DNA of 64,000 nt from Thermoactinomyces sp. DSM 45892 (GCF_900107305.1 NZ_FNPL01000009.1:1-64000), one strand, 5' to 3'. Counted from the stretch's first letter, positions 35,072 to 43,784 are shown. The notes: generated from the sequence alone by a model not told the origin. Program-made: numbers and translations.

Positions 35072-35305
35072 TCAATCCTGATTCCTTTTTCCAAGTACGA
35101 ACTCATCAATCTCATTGCGACGTAAATAAATCAAACCAAGAGCAATTAACATCCCTACTAGGGAGCCTGCAATCGCAATATATATGCTTGGTGTGGCAAT
35201 ATCAAATAGATAAAGAACAAGTGTAATGATTCCTATGAATAGCGACATCCAAAAGAAAACCTTTTTTATGACCATCATTGCAATCGAATTGTTTTTGAAG
35301 ATCAA
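35072..35305 (-). CDS. Small two-helix membrane protein
   Basis: About 77 residues with two hydrophobic helices (VFFWMSLFIGIITLVLYLF and IYIAIAGSLVGMLIALGLIY). TTG 35305 has AAAGGGTG 7 bases upstream and is preferred to the GTG at 35323. It converges on the acidic-protein gene. Function unknown. Confidence 0.45.
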   Translation of the reverse strand: MIFKNNSIAMMVIKKVFFWMSLFIGIITLVLYLFDIATPSIYIAIAGSLVGMLIALGLIYLRRNEIDEFVLGKRNQD

Positions 35306-35323
35306 ATCGTTACACCCTTTCAC

Positions 35324-35678
35324 AGTGAGATGGTCTAAGTATGCCCGAAAATGCTAAAAAGGTTTCCCTGTGAAGAGAAACCCTTTTAAACGATTTGACT
35401 ACCAGCCCGGGCGGCGTATCCGGGATCTCTGGTAACTGCCGAAGCAGCGCATGGGGAACCTTTCCCACCTCTGATAGTCACCAAGTAATATGAGAAGGTG
35501 GGTTTCCCCACCTCCCCTACACAGTATCTAAGATACTGGGACGTTATGTAGTATTAGTATATGCAATAAACACAAAAAGCAATCCTCATAAGAAGACTGC
35601 TTTTTGGGACGTAATTGAAATTCATACACATAGCGACGATCGCTATGGGACGTTTAATGTACATTCATTATATCGTGC
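35324..35678. other. Non-coding structured region
   Basis: About 350 bp with no gene. It begins with a hairpin GGTTTC/GAAACC plus T-run near 35360-35387, then a GC-rich block (35401-35520) with ACCAG/CTGGT enclosing CCCGG/CCGGG, and AGGTGGG/CCCACCT. Three hairpins each followed by GGGACGT come next (35523-35656). It may encode a structured RNA. Confidence 0.5.
35523..35656. repeat. Three hairpins each followed by GGGACGT
   Basis: Perfect or near-perfect stems at 35523-35537 (AGTATCT/AGATACT), 35574-35605 (AAAAAGC.../...GCTTTTT) and 35630-35646 (ATAGCGA/TCGCTAT) are each followed at once by GGGACGT (35538, 35606, 35647). Stem sequences differ, but the heptamer is constant. Confidence 0.7.
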
Positions 35679-36287
35679 CTATTCAAAGGTGTAAAGTGTG
35701 TTGAGTACCTTGGTAATTTTTTTCTTATCACTCTCAGAGATCGTAGCTATTCGGTTCCGCTTACTACGTTTTCCATCTTTCTCTTTCTTTCCTACATCCT
35801 GATTCTTTAGACGATAGGGCGCATGGATCCTCGAACGACTTACAATCCGCAAATGCTCACATGCAGCCGTTGTCTCATACTCTTCTAAGTCTATATGAAA
35901 CCAAAGATTATCGTTTTTCCGCTTGGATGTGAGAGGAATAACCGTACAAAGAGGAGAGCCGGGCTTTGCAGACACAACAACAGCAGGTCTCCTTTTATTG
36001 TACTCGCTACCGACATTGTAACCGAGTAGAACCCAGTATACTCCGCCCCGGATGAGAGGGAATTGAGTCTGCTGTGGTCTTTTATTTACCTCGATCTTCT
36101 GTCGTTGCCAATCCAAATGATCCAGCATGTGAATTTGTTGTCTGAGTAGATCAAACGGATCTTCATTTGTCGCAGCTTTAAGATGACGACTATGTAAGAG
36201 ATCGTTGATCCCATTTTGAATATCGCTTATCAGTTCTAAAAAGTCTTCCTCGTTAAGAGCTTCACTAAGGTTCCATTGGTTATCCAA
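35679..36287 (-). CDS. PemK/MazF-family toxin with N-terminal extension
   Basis: 202 residues. From about residue 78 the MazF/PemK mRNA-interferase fold is clear: RGGVYWVLLGYNVGSEYNKRRPAVVVSAK, then CTVIPLTSKR. The first 75 residues are an added helical domain (LLRQQIHMLDHLDWQRQKIEV), longer than in classic 110-aa MazF. TTG 36287 is the start, with AAGGA 9 bases upstream. An AbrB-type antitoxin gene lies 42 bp upstream, giving a normal antitoxin-first operon that would stabilise the replicon. Confidence 0.8.
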   Translation of the reverse strand: MDNQWNLSEALNEEDFLELISDIQNGINDLLHSRHLKAATNEDPFDLLRQQIHMLDHLDWQRQKIEVNKRPQQTQFPLIRGGVYWVLLGYNVGSEYNKRRPAVVVSAKPGSPLCTVIPLTSKRKNDNLWFHIDLEEYETTAACEHLRIVSRSRIHAPYRLKNQDVGKKEKDGKRSKRNRIATISESDKKKITKVLNTLYTFE

Positions 36288-36329
36288 TCACGACAATCCT
36301 TCCAGTATGAGAGTGTGAGCTTTTTCAAT

Positions 36330-36485
36330 TCATTTGTTCTCCACTACAACAGTAGCCTTTTGAATGATGATGTTCCCGTCCTTTTGAGTGAAAGCAACGA
36401 TATCTCCTTCCTCAATATTCAATAGCTTCCGTAGTTCCTTTGGGATGCTTGCTTGTCCTTGTTTAGAGACACGAGAGGTCCACAT
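36330..36485 (-). CDS. AbrB/MazE-type antitoxin (51 aa)
   Basis: The minus frame from ATG 36485 (AGGTGA 5 bases upstream) encodes a SpoVT-AbrB swapped-hairpin domain: MWTSRVSKQGQASIPKELRK, then LLNIEEGDIVAF and IIIQKA. It is the partner of the PemK/MazF toxin and should also bind its own promoter. Confidence 0.8.
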   Translation of the reverse strand: MWTSRVSKQGQASIPKELRKLLNIEEGDIVAFTQKDGNIIIQKATVVVENK

Positions 36486-36704
36486 ACATATCACCTACCC
36501 TTGTATTAGATTCATAATTTTATAATTTATTAATTCGATGAACAGGCAATAGCTCCTTCTTTATGTGTAAAGAAAAGTGTCAGTTTCTGAACACACGAAA
36601 TTAGATTCAAAAATGACAGAATTTCCTCTTGGTTGTGTAAATAAACTGTGTTAAGATATCTATGTAAAGGTTGATGTGTAAAATAATTGGTGTTGGTGAT
36701 AAGT

Positions 36705-37256
36705 ATGAAGGTAGGTTATGCGAGAGTATCAACTGTCGACCAGAATTTGGATTTGCAGATTGATGCATTGAAGGAGTATGGTTGCGAAAAGATTTACCAG
36801 GACAAAGTGTCTGGAGCCAAGGAGAGGCGAAAGGGACTGGATGAGGCTTTGGAGTATGTTCGGGAAGGGGATACCTTAGTGGTGTGGCGTTTGGATCGGC
36901 TTGGACGGACTATGCGTCACCTCATCGAGATAGTGAACGGCCTAAATGAACGAGGGATCAGCTTCCATAGTCTTCAGGAAAACATCACGATGGATCGATC
37001 GAATGCTACTGGCCAGCTCATGTTTCACTTGTTCGCTTCGTTCGCAGAGTTTGAACGGAATCTGATCCGTGAGAGAACAGCAGCTGGACAAGCCGCCGCA
37101 CGAGCGAGGGGTAGAATGGGTGGCAGACCTAAGAAGCTCAGTCCCAAAGAGGTAGATATGCTCCGAACGCTTGCCAAGGATGGAACACCCATCAAAGACA
37201 TCGCCGAGATGCTGGATATATCACGAACCACGGTATATAGCTATTTAGACACATAG
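36705..37256 (+). CDS. Serine resolvase/invertase
   Basis: 183 residues of the small serine recombinase type (Tn3 resolvase/Hin): YARVSTVDQNLDLQ with the catalytic Ser, VVWRLDRLGRTMRHL, ERNLIRERTAAGQAAARARGR, and a C-terminal HTH (LSPKEVDMLRTLAKDG... ISRTTVYSYL). It probably resolves multimers or inverts DNA. The upstream 160 bp contain TGTGTAAA three times (near 36561, 36636 and 36674), a possible res site. A fragment of a second resolvase tail lies at 37617. Confidence 0.9.
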   Translation: MKVGYARVSTVDQNLDLQIDALKEYGCEKIYQDKVSGAKERRKGLDEALEYVREGDTLVVWRLDRLGRTMRHLIEIVNGLNERGISFHSLQENITMDRSNATGQLMFHLFASFAEFERNLIRERTAAGQAAARARGRMGGRPKKLSPKEVDMLRTLAKDGTPIKDIAEMLDISRTTVYSYLDT

Positions 37257-37311
37257 TCATGTTTTTGATATCAAGGCGATTATAGCCATCAAAACTTAGG
37301 AGGAAGAAAAA

Positions 37312-37617
37312 ATGTCAAACACACCTAAATTTTCGGATGAGGATCTCATGCTGATAGAAGAAGCTTTGTATAAAAGGTTTTTAAAGCGCTATGTTGATGC
37401 ACAAATGTTGCTCCAGCTACATGATCGATTTCAAGAAATATCGTACTCTGATCAGGATAGCAAGGAAAAAGAAAAATACCTGAAGATTGAAGAAGATGAG
37501 TTGAAACCCCTTAGGGAACTATTGATTAAATCGTTTGATTTTACGGAAAGAAGTTTGCTTATAGATGCTAAAGATGCATGGGATCGAGAGAAAGAAAAGA
37601 TGAAACGCACAAAGTAG
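37312..37617 (+). CDS. Hypothetical helical protein (101 aa)
   Basis: AGGAGGAAGAAAAA precedes the ATG. The product is soluble, charged and all-helical, with no known domain. It sits between the resolvase and a resolvase remnant, so it may have been inserted there. A TTTGATATCAAG site lies 45 bp upstream. Confidence 0.6.
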   Translation: MSNTPKFSDEDLMLIEEALYKRFLKRYVDAQMLLQLHDRFQEISYSDQDSKEKEKYLKIEEDELKPLRELLIKSFDFTERSLLIDAKDAWDREKEKMKRTK

Positions 37618-37664
37618 CTATATCTCTATCAAGACCAACAGTCTATCGCTATTTGGATAAGTAG
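37617..37664 (+). pseudogene. Remnant of a resolvase C-terminus
   Basis: The frame reads AISLSRPTVYRYLDK then stop, closely matching the last helix of serine resolvases (compare ISRTTVYSYLD at the end of the neighbouring resolvase). No start or catalytic domain is attached. It is a leftover from recombination or insertion. Confidence 0.6.
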
Positions 37665-37816
37665 CACGAGACGGAATACAAGCCTGTTTGTAGGATTTAT
37701 TATCTTCTTTGATACAAAGACACTCAGAATCAAAAATGAGCTTTCATACAGGCTCGCAGGGGCATGTTTTGGAAGGTGAAAACGGATTTCTACACAAACA
37801 CTAGGAGGAACGAAAA

Positions 37817-38038
37817 ATGAATACAAACAACCTTTATTTAGCTGGAAAAGGCGTAACCCTCATGAAAATTTACTTTGAAAATGGTCAAATCGCTCACCTT
37901 GAAGATAAGGATGCAAGAATGGCCCTATCATTCATTTCAAATAACGAAATCCTACCCATCATGGACTTGGTGAGTGGAGAAAAACTAGATCTAGCTGGCA
38001 TGGTTAAGTTTGACGTGCGTTACACTACTAAGGGATGA
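37817..38038 (+). CDS. Small hypothetical protein (73 aa)
   Basis: AGGAGGAACGAAAA precedes the ATG. The leader bases closely resemble those of the 37312 gene (AGGAGGAA-GAAAA-ATG), hinting at duplicated expression signals. The product has no known family. Confidence 0.55.
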   Translation: MNTNNLYLAGKGVTLMKIYFENGQIAHLEDKDARMALSFISNNEILPIMDLVSGEKLDLAGMVKFDVRYTTKG

Positions 38039-38143
38039 TAAGTGACCTTAGTAGCTGACTTAGTGACTGTAAGATTTGATTCATTTTCGTACATTGGACT
38101 GTACCCCTACGTAAGTTAATTCACTCACAGGAGCGTGTTTAAA

Positions 38144-38380
38144 ATGCCACATACATTCACTGATTGGTACTGTCCGACTTGTGAAATACATAAGTCAACA
38201 AACACCTTTACTTTCGAACCTGACCCTCACATATGCAAATATTGCAACAAGACAATGAAAAAGCTAAAAGAAAGACCCCCTGAGATCATACCTTGCTCAT
38301 ACTGCGGTATAAGAACAGAATATAACAACGAACTTCGCGCATGCTCTAACTGTTACGATATTTGGATTAATGAATTTTGA
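38144..38380 (+). CDS. Double zinc-ribbon protein (78 aa)
   Basis: Four CxxC knuckles (CPTC, CKYC, CSYC, CSNC) give two likely zinc sites. AGGAG lies 10 bases before ATG 38144. The domain type is common in small phage and plasmid proteins; function unknown. Confidence 0.6.
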   Translation: MPHTFTDWYCPTCEIHKSTNTFTFEPDPHICKYCNKTMKKLKERPPEIIPCSYCGIRTEYNNELRACSNCYDIWINEF

Positions 38381-38397
38381 CTTAAAGGGGATAAAAA

Positions 38398-38781
38398 ATG
38401 AAAGAAGTAGTTGTAAACAAAGCATACATAATCGATGTTTTGAATTCAGCTAAAAGAGGAAATCCTCGTCGATTGTGTTATGAAAATAAAGTGATTGATG
38501 TTTTATACGGCTATCCTGAAGGTTCATGGGCTATCTTTGTTGATAATCGTGGGATTATCAACGAGCATGATATCGATAGGGCAATTTCTACCCTAAATAT
38601 GTTGTTGAATTCGGATTACGAAAGCACAGGCGTTTTGCCAGAGATGATTCAGGAGCAAGGAGAACCGTGTGACAAATGCACGAAACTTACGGAGTTATAT
38701 ATGGTCATGGAAGACGGGCGTAAATTATGCCCGCGTTGTAGTCGTATGTGGGGTATGGGGAGCAACGGAACAGCGGAATAG
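38398..38781 (+). CDS. Zinc-knuckle protein (127 aa) ending in a repeat
   Basis: The N-terminal part is alpha-beta without cysteine motifs; the C-terminus has CDKC and CPRC. AAAGGGG lies upstream. The last 10 codons (WGMGSNGTAE) fall in the left copy of a long repeat also found at 61030, so the original C-terminus may have been replaced when the repeat arrived. Confidence 0.6.
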   Translation: MKEVVVNKAYIIDVLNSAKRGNPRRLCYENKVIDVLYGYPEGSWAIFVDNRGIINEHDIDRAISTLNMLLNSDYESTGVLPEMIQEQGEPCDKCTKLTELYMVMEDGRKLCPRCSRMWGMGSNGTAE

Positions 38782-38851
38782 ACCTTATCGGACATGAAAA
38801 TTGGAATAAATTTGCATATGGCCCCTTATTTCGCTTTTGGTTGCCATCCAG
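38750..38851 (+). repeat. Left copy of a long direct repeat
   Basis: Matches 61030-61136 in the same orientation: the last 52 bases (38800-38851) are identical to 61085-61136, and the first 50 align with few differences and a 5-base length change. It contains TTATCGGACAT at 38785. The two copies bracket the phage and second ATPase modules. Confidence 0.85.
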
Positions 38852-39290
38852 ATCTAGTACCAGCAAACGAAAGGGTTACCAGCTTCTATGATCAAAAAAT
38901 GAAGGAAACCAGCGAAATCAGTACGATTTTGTTTATGCCATAAATAAAAAAATATGTACTGTAGAGCAACTAACCCTCTAATGGGGGCAGAGGGAGCGAA
39001 CGGCGATTTTGGGGCCATCTGAACAGAAAATGGAAATTGAGTTACGGAAAGTACCGATAAACACTATGAAATTGGAACTTGAGTAATTTTTTTGCTCTCG
39101 TCAGTTTAGATATATCGTGTTTAAGTGCTAGTCGAGACGAATTAGTGCCGACTCCATACATTCTAGGAACTTTCCTGTACTGAACCACCAGATATTTCCT
39201 AGATGTCCCCAAAATTAGCCTTCGCTCCTTTTAGGCCTAATGGTTAGTTGTTCTTTTCTGCATATTTTATGGTTGGGGGTCAGCTAACTA
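38852..39290. other. Non-coding region before the phage cassette
   Basis: About 440 bp without a convincing gene. A possible hairpin CCCTC...GAGGG lies near 38971-38997. Where a terminase pair is usually found in siphovirus genomes, only this stretch and two tiny genes occur. Confidence 0.4.
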
Positions 39291-39467
39291 ATGGATAAGA
39301 AGTATGTACAGATCGTTATTGATCCACAAACGATGACGGCACACGTAGAAACAGCAAACATAAATAAATCATACTTACAAGAGTGGGTCCTTATTCTAGG
39401 GGCTTTAGAACAAGCAACGGAAAATACAAGGAGATTTGTCTCTGCTAATAAAGAGAAATTACTATGA
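39291..39467 (+). CDS. Small phage-like protein (58 aa)
   Basis: ATG 39291 runs 58 codons to TGA at 39465-39467, overlapping the next ATG (ATGA). Product: MDKKYVQIVIDPQTMTAHVE and a helical tail. The RBS is weak (GGGGGT 14 bases upstream). First gene of the phage block. Function unknown. Confidence 0.5.
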   Translation: MDKKYVQIVIDPQTMTAHVETANINKSYLQEWVLILGALEQATENTRRFVSANKEKLL

Positions 39468-39655
39468 AAAAAAGACTAAAAATAGTTCGATTCCTCCAAT
39501 TACTATCGGAGGATTTTTTAATCTGTTTGGGACTCTTTTTTATCATCAAGGCGAGCTTTATGTTACATGAGATCGCAGGCTATTACGTCATGGGTATCGT
39601 ACTTTGTTTCATTGGATATCTGATTGCGCGCCGATCTGCAAAGGGAGGGAAATAG
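39464..39655 (+). CDS. Small membrane protein upstream of portal (63 aa)
   Basis: Two hydrophobic helices (FLICLGLFFIIKASFML and YYVMGIVLCFIGYLIA). Its ATG overlaps the preceding stop, and the portal ATG follows its own stop at once. Tiny membrane genes before portals occur in some siphoviruses; role unknown. Confidence 0.6.
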   Translation: MKKRLKIVRFLQLLSEDFLICLGLFFIIKASFMLHEIAGYYVMGIVLCFIGYLIARRSAKGGK

Positions 39656-40918
39656 ATGTTCTTTCGGAGCTTGATTGGCTTAGAAGAGTCGGACCTATCC
39701 GATCCTCAATCTTGGTTGAAAAGATTATTTGGAGGGCAGCCGACCGCCAGCGGGGAGTCCGTCACCAGTGATTCAGCGATTACTAACAGCAATGTCTATA
39801 CATGCGCTAATATTTTGGCGGGCGACATTGGGAAATTCCCTATACAAACATTCCGCAAACGAAAAAGTGGAATTGAGTATGAGGAATCCCATCCGGTCGC
39901 GAAATTATTGGGAAGCCGTCCGAATCCGTATATGTCGGCTTACACATTTAAAGAAACGATGCAAGTACACTGTATTTGTTGGGGTAACGCATATTCCTAT
40001 ATAGACTGGGATTGGAACGGACAGCCGAAGGCACTTTGGATACTTGATCCCTCGTTGACTGATGTTAGATTAGATCAGGTTACGGGTGAGCTTTGGTATG
40101 TCACAACTACGCCGGGCGGAGAGCAACGAAAAATTCCTTGGTACGATATGTTACATATTAAAATGCTATCGAAAAGTGGGCTTAAGGGGATTAGTCCAAT
40201 AGCAGCAATCCGGGAGAGGATCGGGATTCAACAGGCCGCCGACAAGTTTCTAGGCTCTTTTTATGCGAATGGGACCGCATCCTCTGGGGTCGTAAAAGTA
40301 CCTGTTCCATTAAAAAGAGAAGCGAAGGAAAAAGTCCGTGAGGAATGGCAAAAATTGAATAGTGGCTTGAGCAACTATCAAAAGGTAGCTGTTTTAGATG
40401 GTGGGATGGATTTTCAAAATTTAGTTATGCCATTGAAAGATGCCGAGTTTATTCAGACACAGAAGTTCGGCATTTCAGAGATCGCCAAAATTTATAAAAT
40501 CCCACCACATAAATTAGGTCAGCTTGATAAGTCTACCTATAATAATGTCGAGCAACAAAGCCTTGATTACATCAAGTCTACTATCCAGCCCATTGTAGTT
40601 AATTGGGAGGAAGAGATAAATTATAAACTCTTCACGCTGCAGGACCAGAAGCGATATTATTGTAAGTTCAATGTTACCAGTGAATTGCGTGGAGATAGTC
40701 AGGCGAGGGCGCAATATTACCGGGAAATGATATCTATTGGGGTCTATACAGTTAATGAGGTTCGAGCATTGGAAGAGTTAGATCGTATTGGTGATGTAGG
40801 GGATAAGCATTATATGAGCCTAAACTTTACGACTTTAGATATGATTGAGCAGTATCAAGCCGGGAGAGCGGGCCTACTTAAAGGGGGTGAGAAAAACAAA
40901 AATGGAACCGATGAGTAA
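39656..40918 (+). CDS. HK97-type phage portal protein
   Basis: 420 residues. ANILAGDIGKFPI, VAKLLGSRPNPYMSAYTFKE, QVHCICWGNAYSYI and KYKIPPHKLG-type motifs (here IYKIPPHKLGQL) are typical HK97 portal signatures. The portal forms the dodecameric DNA gate of the capsid and normally docks the terminase. AAGGGAGG lies just before the ATG. The protease gene overlaps its end. Confidence 0.92.
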   Translation: MFFRSLIGLEESDLSDPQSWLKRLFGGQPTASGESVTSDSAITNSNVYTCANILAGDIGKFPIQTFRKRKSGIEYEESHPVAKLLGSRPNPYMSAYTFKETMQVHCICWGNAYSYIDWDWNGQPKALWILDPSLTDVRLDQVTGELWYVTTTPGGEQRKIPWYDMLHIKMLSKSGLKGISPIAAIRERIGIQQAADKFLGSFYANGTASSGVVKVPVPLKREAKEKVREEWQKLNSGLSNYQKVAVLDGGMDFQNLVMPLKDAEFIQTQKFGISEIAKIYKIPPHKLGQLDKSTYNNVEQQSLDYIKSTIQPIVVNWEEEINYKLFTLQDQKRYYCKFNVTSELRGDSQARAQYYREMISIGVYTVNEVRALEELDRIGDVGDKHYMSLNFTTLDMIEQYQAGRAGLLKGGEKNKNGTDE

Positions 40919-41534
40919 AGAAATCCGATACTTGCAAAGCAAGGTAGAGATTCGTACAGATCAAAGCGAAAGTGAGTATATAGAGGGATACGCACTCAAG
41001 TTTGAAAAATGGTCGGAGAGAATGGGAATCCTTACGCCTTTTAGGGAGATCATTAGTCGCGATTCGTTGATTGATACGAATATGGCTGATGTGGTGGCAC
41101 TGTTTAACCATCGGGAAGACTTTCCTCTAGCGCGTAGCACTGTATCAGGGGAGAATGGACGACTAGAGCTTACAGTGGATGACATTGGTTTAAAGTTTCG
41201 TCTGACGCCAACAAACACTACTTTTGCACGGGATTTGTTGGAGAATGTCCGGGCAGGAGTTGTTGACCAGTGTTCATTTGCTTTTTCGATTGACCATTCT
41301 TCAAAGGATGCGGAAACTTGGACATACAACGATAATGATGAAATCTATGAGCGTCGAATAAATAAAATCAAAAATCTATATGACATATCAGTTGTAACCT
41401 ATCCTGCTTATCCTGATACGGAAGCTATAGTTAGTTCTCGTAGTAGAGAGCGAGTAAAAGAGCTGGAATTAAAGCGAAGCCTACCGACTGAAAGAGAAAA
41501 GATATTAATGGAGCTGGACCTTTTATCTGTATGA
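40902..41534 (+). CDS. HK97-family prohead protease
   Basis: 210 residues: EGYALKFEKWSERMG, VVALFNHREDFPLARS with the catalytic His, VRAGVVDQCSFAFSI with the catalytic Ser, and YDISVVTYPAYPDTEA. It cleaves the scaffold region of the capsid protein. ATG 40902 has GGTGAG 10 bases upstream and overlaps the portal 3' end by 17 bases. Confidence 0.88.
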   Translation: MEPMSKEIRYLQSKVEIRTDQSESEYIEGYALKFEKWSERMGILTPFREIISRDSLIDTNMADVVALFNHREDFPLARSTVSGENGRLELTVDDIGLKFRLTPTNTTFARDLLENVRAGVVDQCSFAFSIDHSSKDAETWTYNDNDEIYERRINKIKNLYDISVVTYPAYPDTEAIVSSRSRERVKELELKRSLPTEREKILMELDLLSV

Positions 41535-41549
41535 AAAAGGTCCTTTTTA
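41516..41549 (+). terminator. Terminator between protease and capsid genes
   Basis: GGACCTTTT pairs with AAAAAGGTCC, then TTTTT follows. It overlaps the protease stop and could tune the portal to capsid ratio. Confidence 0.6.
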
Positions 41550-41571
41550 TATTGAAAGCGAGGAATTATAT

Positions 41572-42741
41572 ATGCGTCCAGAATTACGAGAATTACGCCA
41601 GCAGCTGGAGTCTAAAGTCAAAGAAGGAAAACAGCTTGCTTTTGATGGGAAGCTTGAGGAAGCCAACCAACGTAAACAAGAAGCCGAAGAAATACGTGGA
41701 AAGATTACATTGTTAGAGGAATTCAGTGAGTATGAAGGTAGTATGGCCTTGGATAATACAAATTCGGTGTCTGCTCCGGCGATTATCACAGAACGAAAAG
41801 CAACGGATTCCTCAGATGAGAATTATAATCGTGTATTCCTCAAAACTCTACGGAATCGTACTCTAAGTGGAAATGAATTCGATTTGCTAGAGGAAAAAAG
41901 AGCCATGACTTCGGGATCGAATGAGGACGGCGGTTATATCATTCCTAAAGATTTAGATACCAAGATCAATGAGTTGAAACGGCAATATGTATCATTAGAG
42001 CCGTTTGTTCACGTTGAAGATGTAACAACAAGTACCGGGGTAAGAACGCTAGAGAAACTAGCAACCATGACTCCATTTGTTGAGTTTGCAGAGATGACCA
42101 ACATACCTGATATGGATAACCCGAAATTTGTTCCGGTTAGCTATACGATTAAGGAACGCGGTGGTATTTTGCCGATCTCTAACACACTTCTAGCCGATAC
42201 AGACCAAAATCTATTATCTTATGTAGCTCAGTGGATTGCCCGGAAATCTGTCTTCACACGAAACAAGTTAATCCTTGACGTGTTAGCAACATTAGAGAAA
42301 AAGAGCCTGACAGATATTAAGGCGGTCAAAAAAGTTATTAACGTTGACTTAGACCCGGCCTTATCTGCATCAGCCACTATCTTTACCAATCAAGACGCTT
42401 TTCAGTGGCTAGATGAGCAAATGGACGGAAACGGTCGCCCGCTTATTCAACCAGATGTTACGCAGCCAACACAAAAATTATTATTTGGATCACATCGCAT
42501 TGTAGTATTAGCTAATCGTTGGTTGCCTTCTGTGGGGACGAAAGCACCGTTTATCATTGGAAATCTAGATGAGACGGTCGCCTTGTTTGATCGTCAGCAG
42601 TACTCTGTTACATCAACGAATGTTGGCGGGGATTCGTTCAAACGGAACTCAACCGATATTCGTGTGATTCAACGCGAAGACGTGAAGCTATGGGATTCCG
42701 CGGCAACAGTCTATGGAGAACTTACATTGAGGGATAAATAG
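41572..42741 (+). CDS. HK97-family major capsid protein
   Basis: 389 residues. The first 110 form a coiled-coil scaffold (delta) domain, probably removed by the protease near the region before TSGSNEDGGYIIPKDLDTKI. The fold core includes ERGGILPISNTLLADTDQNL and TIFTNQDAFQWLDEQ. GAGG precedes the ATG. It forms the shell of the particle. Confidence 0.92.
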   Translation: MRPELRELRQQLESKVKEGKQLAFDGKLEEANQRKQEAEEIRGKITLLEEFSEYEGSMALDNTNSVSAPAIITERKATDSSDENYNRVFLKTLRNRTLSGNEFDLLEEKRAMTSGSNEDGGYIIPKDLDTKINELKRQYVSLEPFVHVEDVTTSTGVRTLEKLATMTPFVEFAEMTNIPDMDNPKFVPVSYTIKERGGILPISNTLLADTDQNLLSYVAQWIARKSVFTRNKLILDVLATLEKKSLTDIKAVKKVINVDLDPALSASATIFTNQDAFQWLDEQMDGNGRPLIQPDVTQPTQKLLFGSHRIVVLANRWLPSVGTKAPFIIGNLDETVALFDRQQYSVTSTNVGGDSFKRNSTDIRVIQREDVKLWDSAATVYGELTLRDK

Positions 42742-42804
42742 GGTAATGTATTTACTCTAACCCTTATTTCAAATAACGTTACAAAATCAAAAAAGGTTGA
42801 TCGA

Positions 42805-43080
42805 ATGGACATTAAAGATATGAAAACGTTCCTTAAAATCGATCACGATGACGAGGATGCAATAATTGAGGGAATGATATTGGCTGGTCGGGAGTTTATC
42901 CGAAACGCAGCGGGAGAGGTAAACGAATCAAGTGAGTTGTACAAGCTATGCTTGAAGTTGTTAGTCACTCATTGGTTTGATAACCGAAATATATTTATTA
43001 ATGGATGGGTAAATGAAGTTCCGTTTTCCTTAAAGGCTATGATCTATCAACTTCAATACTGCGGTGATACAGATGCTTAA
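42805..43080 (+). CDS. Head-tail connector (gp6-like)
   Basis: 91 residues, all-helical: MKTFLKIDHDDEDAIIEGMI and LLVTHWFDNRN, as in HK97 gp6/SPP1 gp15 adaptor proteins. It sits between capsid and closure genes, the standard order. AAAAGGTTGAT precedes the ATG. Confidence 0.8.
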   Translation: MDIKDMKTFLKIDHDDEDAIIEGMILAGREFIRNAAGEVNESSELYKLCLKLLVTHWFDNRNIFINGWVNEVPFSLKAMIYQLQYCGDTDA

Positions 43081-43399
43081 TGTGAATGACTTGCGGCATC
43101 GCATCCGGATTCTAGACCGGGTTATTACGCGAGATGATGAAGGTAGTCCAATCGAAGATTGGACTACCAAGGTTACTCTCTGGGCAGAAGTTAATCCATT
43201 GAGTGGCCGAGAATATTATCAGGCTGCTGCTGTTCAATCTGAAAATGATGTCAAAATTCGTATTCGTTATAGGGCTGATATCTCAACGGATATGAGAGTC
43301 CAGTTTAATCAAAAATTGTATGATATACAGTCTGTGGTTGATTGGAATTCAGAGCATAGAGAGTTACATCTTACGGTAAAGGAAGTTGTAAATGGGTAG
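43073..43399 (+). CDS. Phage head closure protein
   Basis: 108 residues of the SPP1 gp16-like family: LRHRIRILDRVITRDDEGSP, TLWAEVNPLSGREYYQAAA. ATG 43073 follows GGTGAT and overlaps the connector stop. It closes the portal after packaging. Confidence 0.82.
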   Translation: MLNVNDLRHRIRILDRVITRDDEGSPIEDWTTKVTLWAEVNPLSGREYYQAAAVQSENDVKIRIRYRADISTDMRVQFNQKLYDIQSVVDWNSEHRELHLTVKEVVNG

Positions 43400-43784
43400 T
43401 GATATGAGATTTGATGGCATAGGAGAAATGATAAACAATATCCGTGCTCTTGGTATTTCGACGGATCGAGCCGAAAATAAAGCGGTCCGGTCTGGAGGGG
43501 AAGAGCTAAGGGAATCAATGTCACATCATGCGCCGGGTCCATCTAACAAAAAAAGGGAAGTTCATCTTCCTGATAATATCCAAATGGGGCGAGTTAAAAA
43601 AGATGAGCGAGGAAAATTGGTCGAGGTGGGGCCGGGAAGAGGCTCATTTTATTCGTACTTCTTGGAATTCGGGACATCCAAAATGTCCCCCTACCCATTT
43701 ATCGGCCCATCTATTGATGAGTCGAAGGAACGTGTTTTAAAGATTATGGCGGATGAACTAAGGGATGGTATCAAAATACCATGA
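43392..43784 (+). CDS. HK97 gp10-family tail completion protein
   Basis: 130 residues: RAENKAVRSGGEELRESMSHHAPG, VGPGRGSFYSYFLEFGTSKM and YPFIGPSIDESKERV are classic gp10 motifs. It joins head and tail. It overlaps neighbours on both sides. Confidence 0.85.
   Translation: MGSDMRFDGIGEMINNIRALGISTDRAENKAVRSGGEELRESMSHHAPGPSNKKREVHLPDNIQMGRVKKDERGKLVEVGPGRGSFYSYFLEFGTSKMSPYPFIGPSIDESKERVLKIMADELRDGIKIP

Noticed and set aside
22032..38923. Repeated string GAAACCAGCGAAATCA at about 22036 and 38907
   Set aside because: A 16-base match is near chance expectation in 64 kb and has no associated structure.
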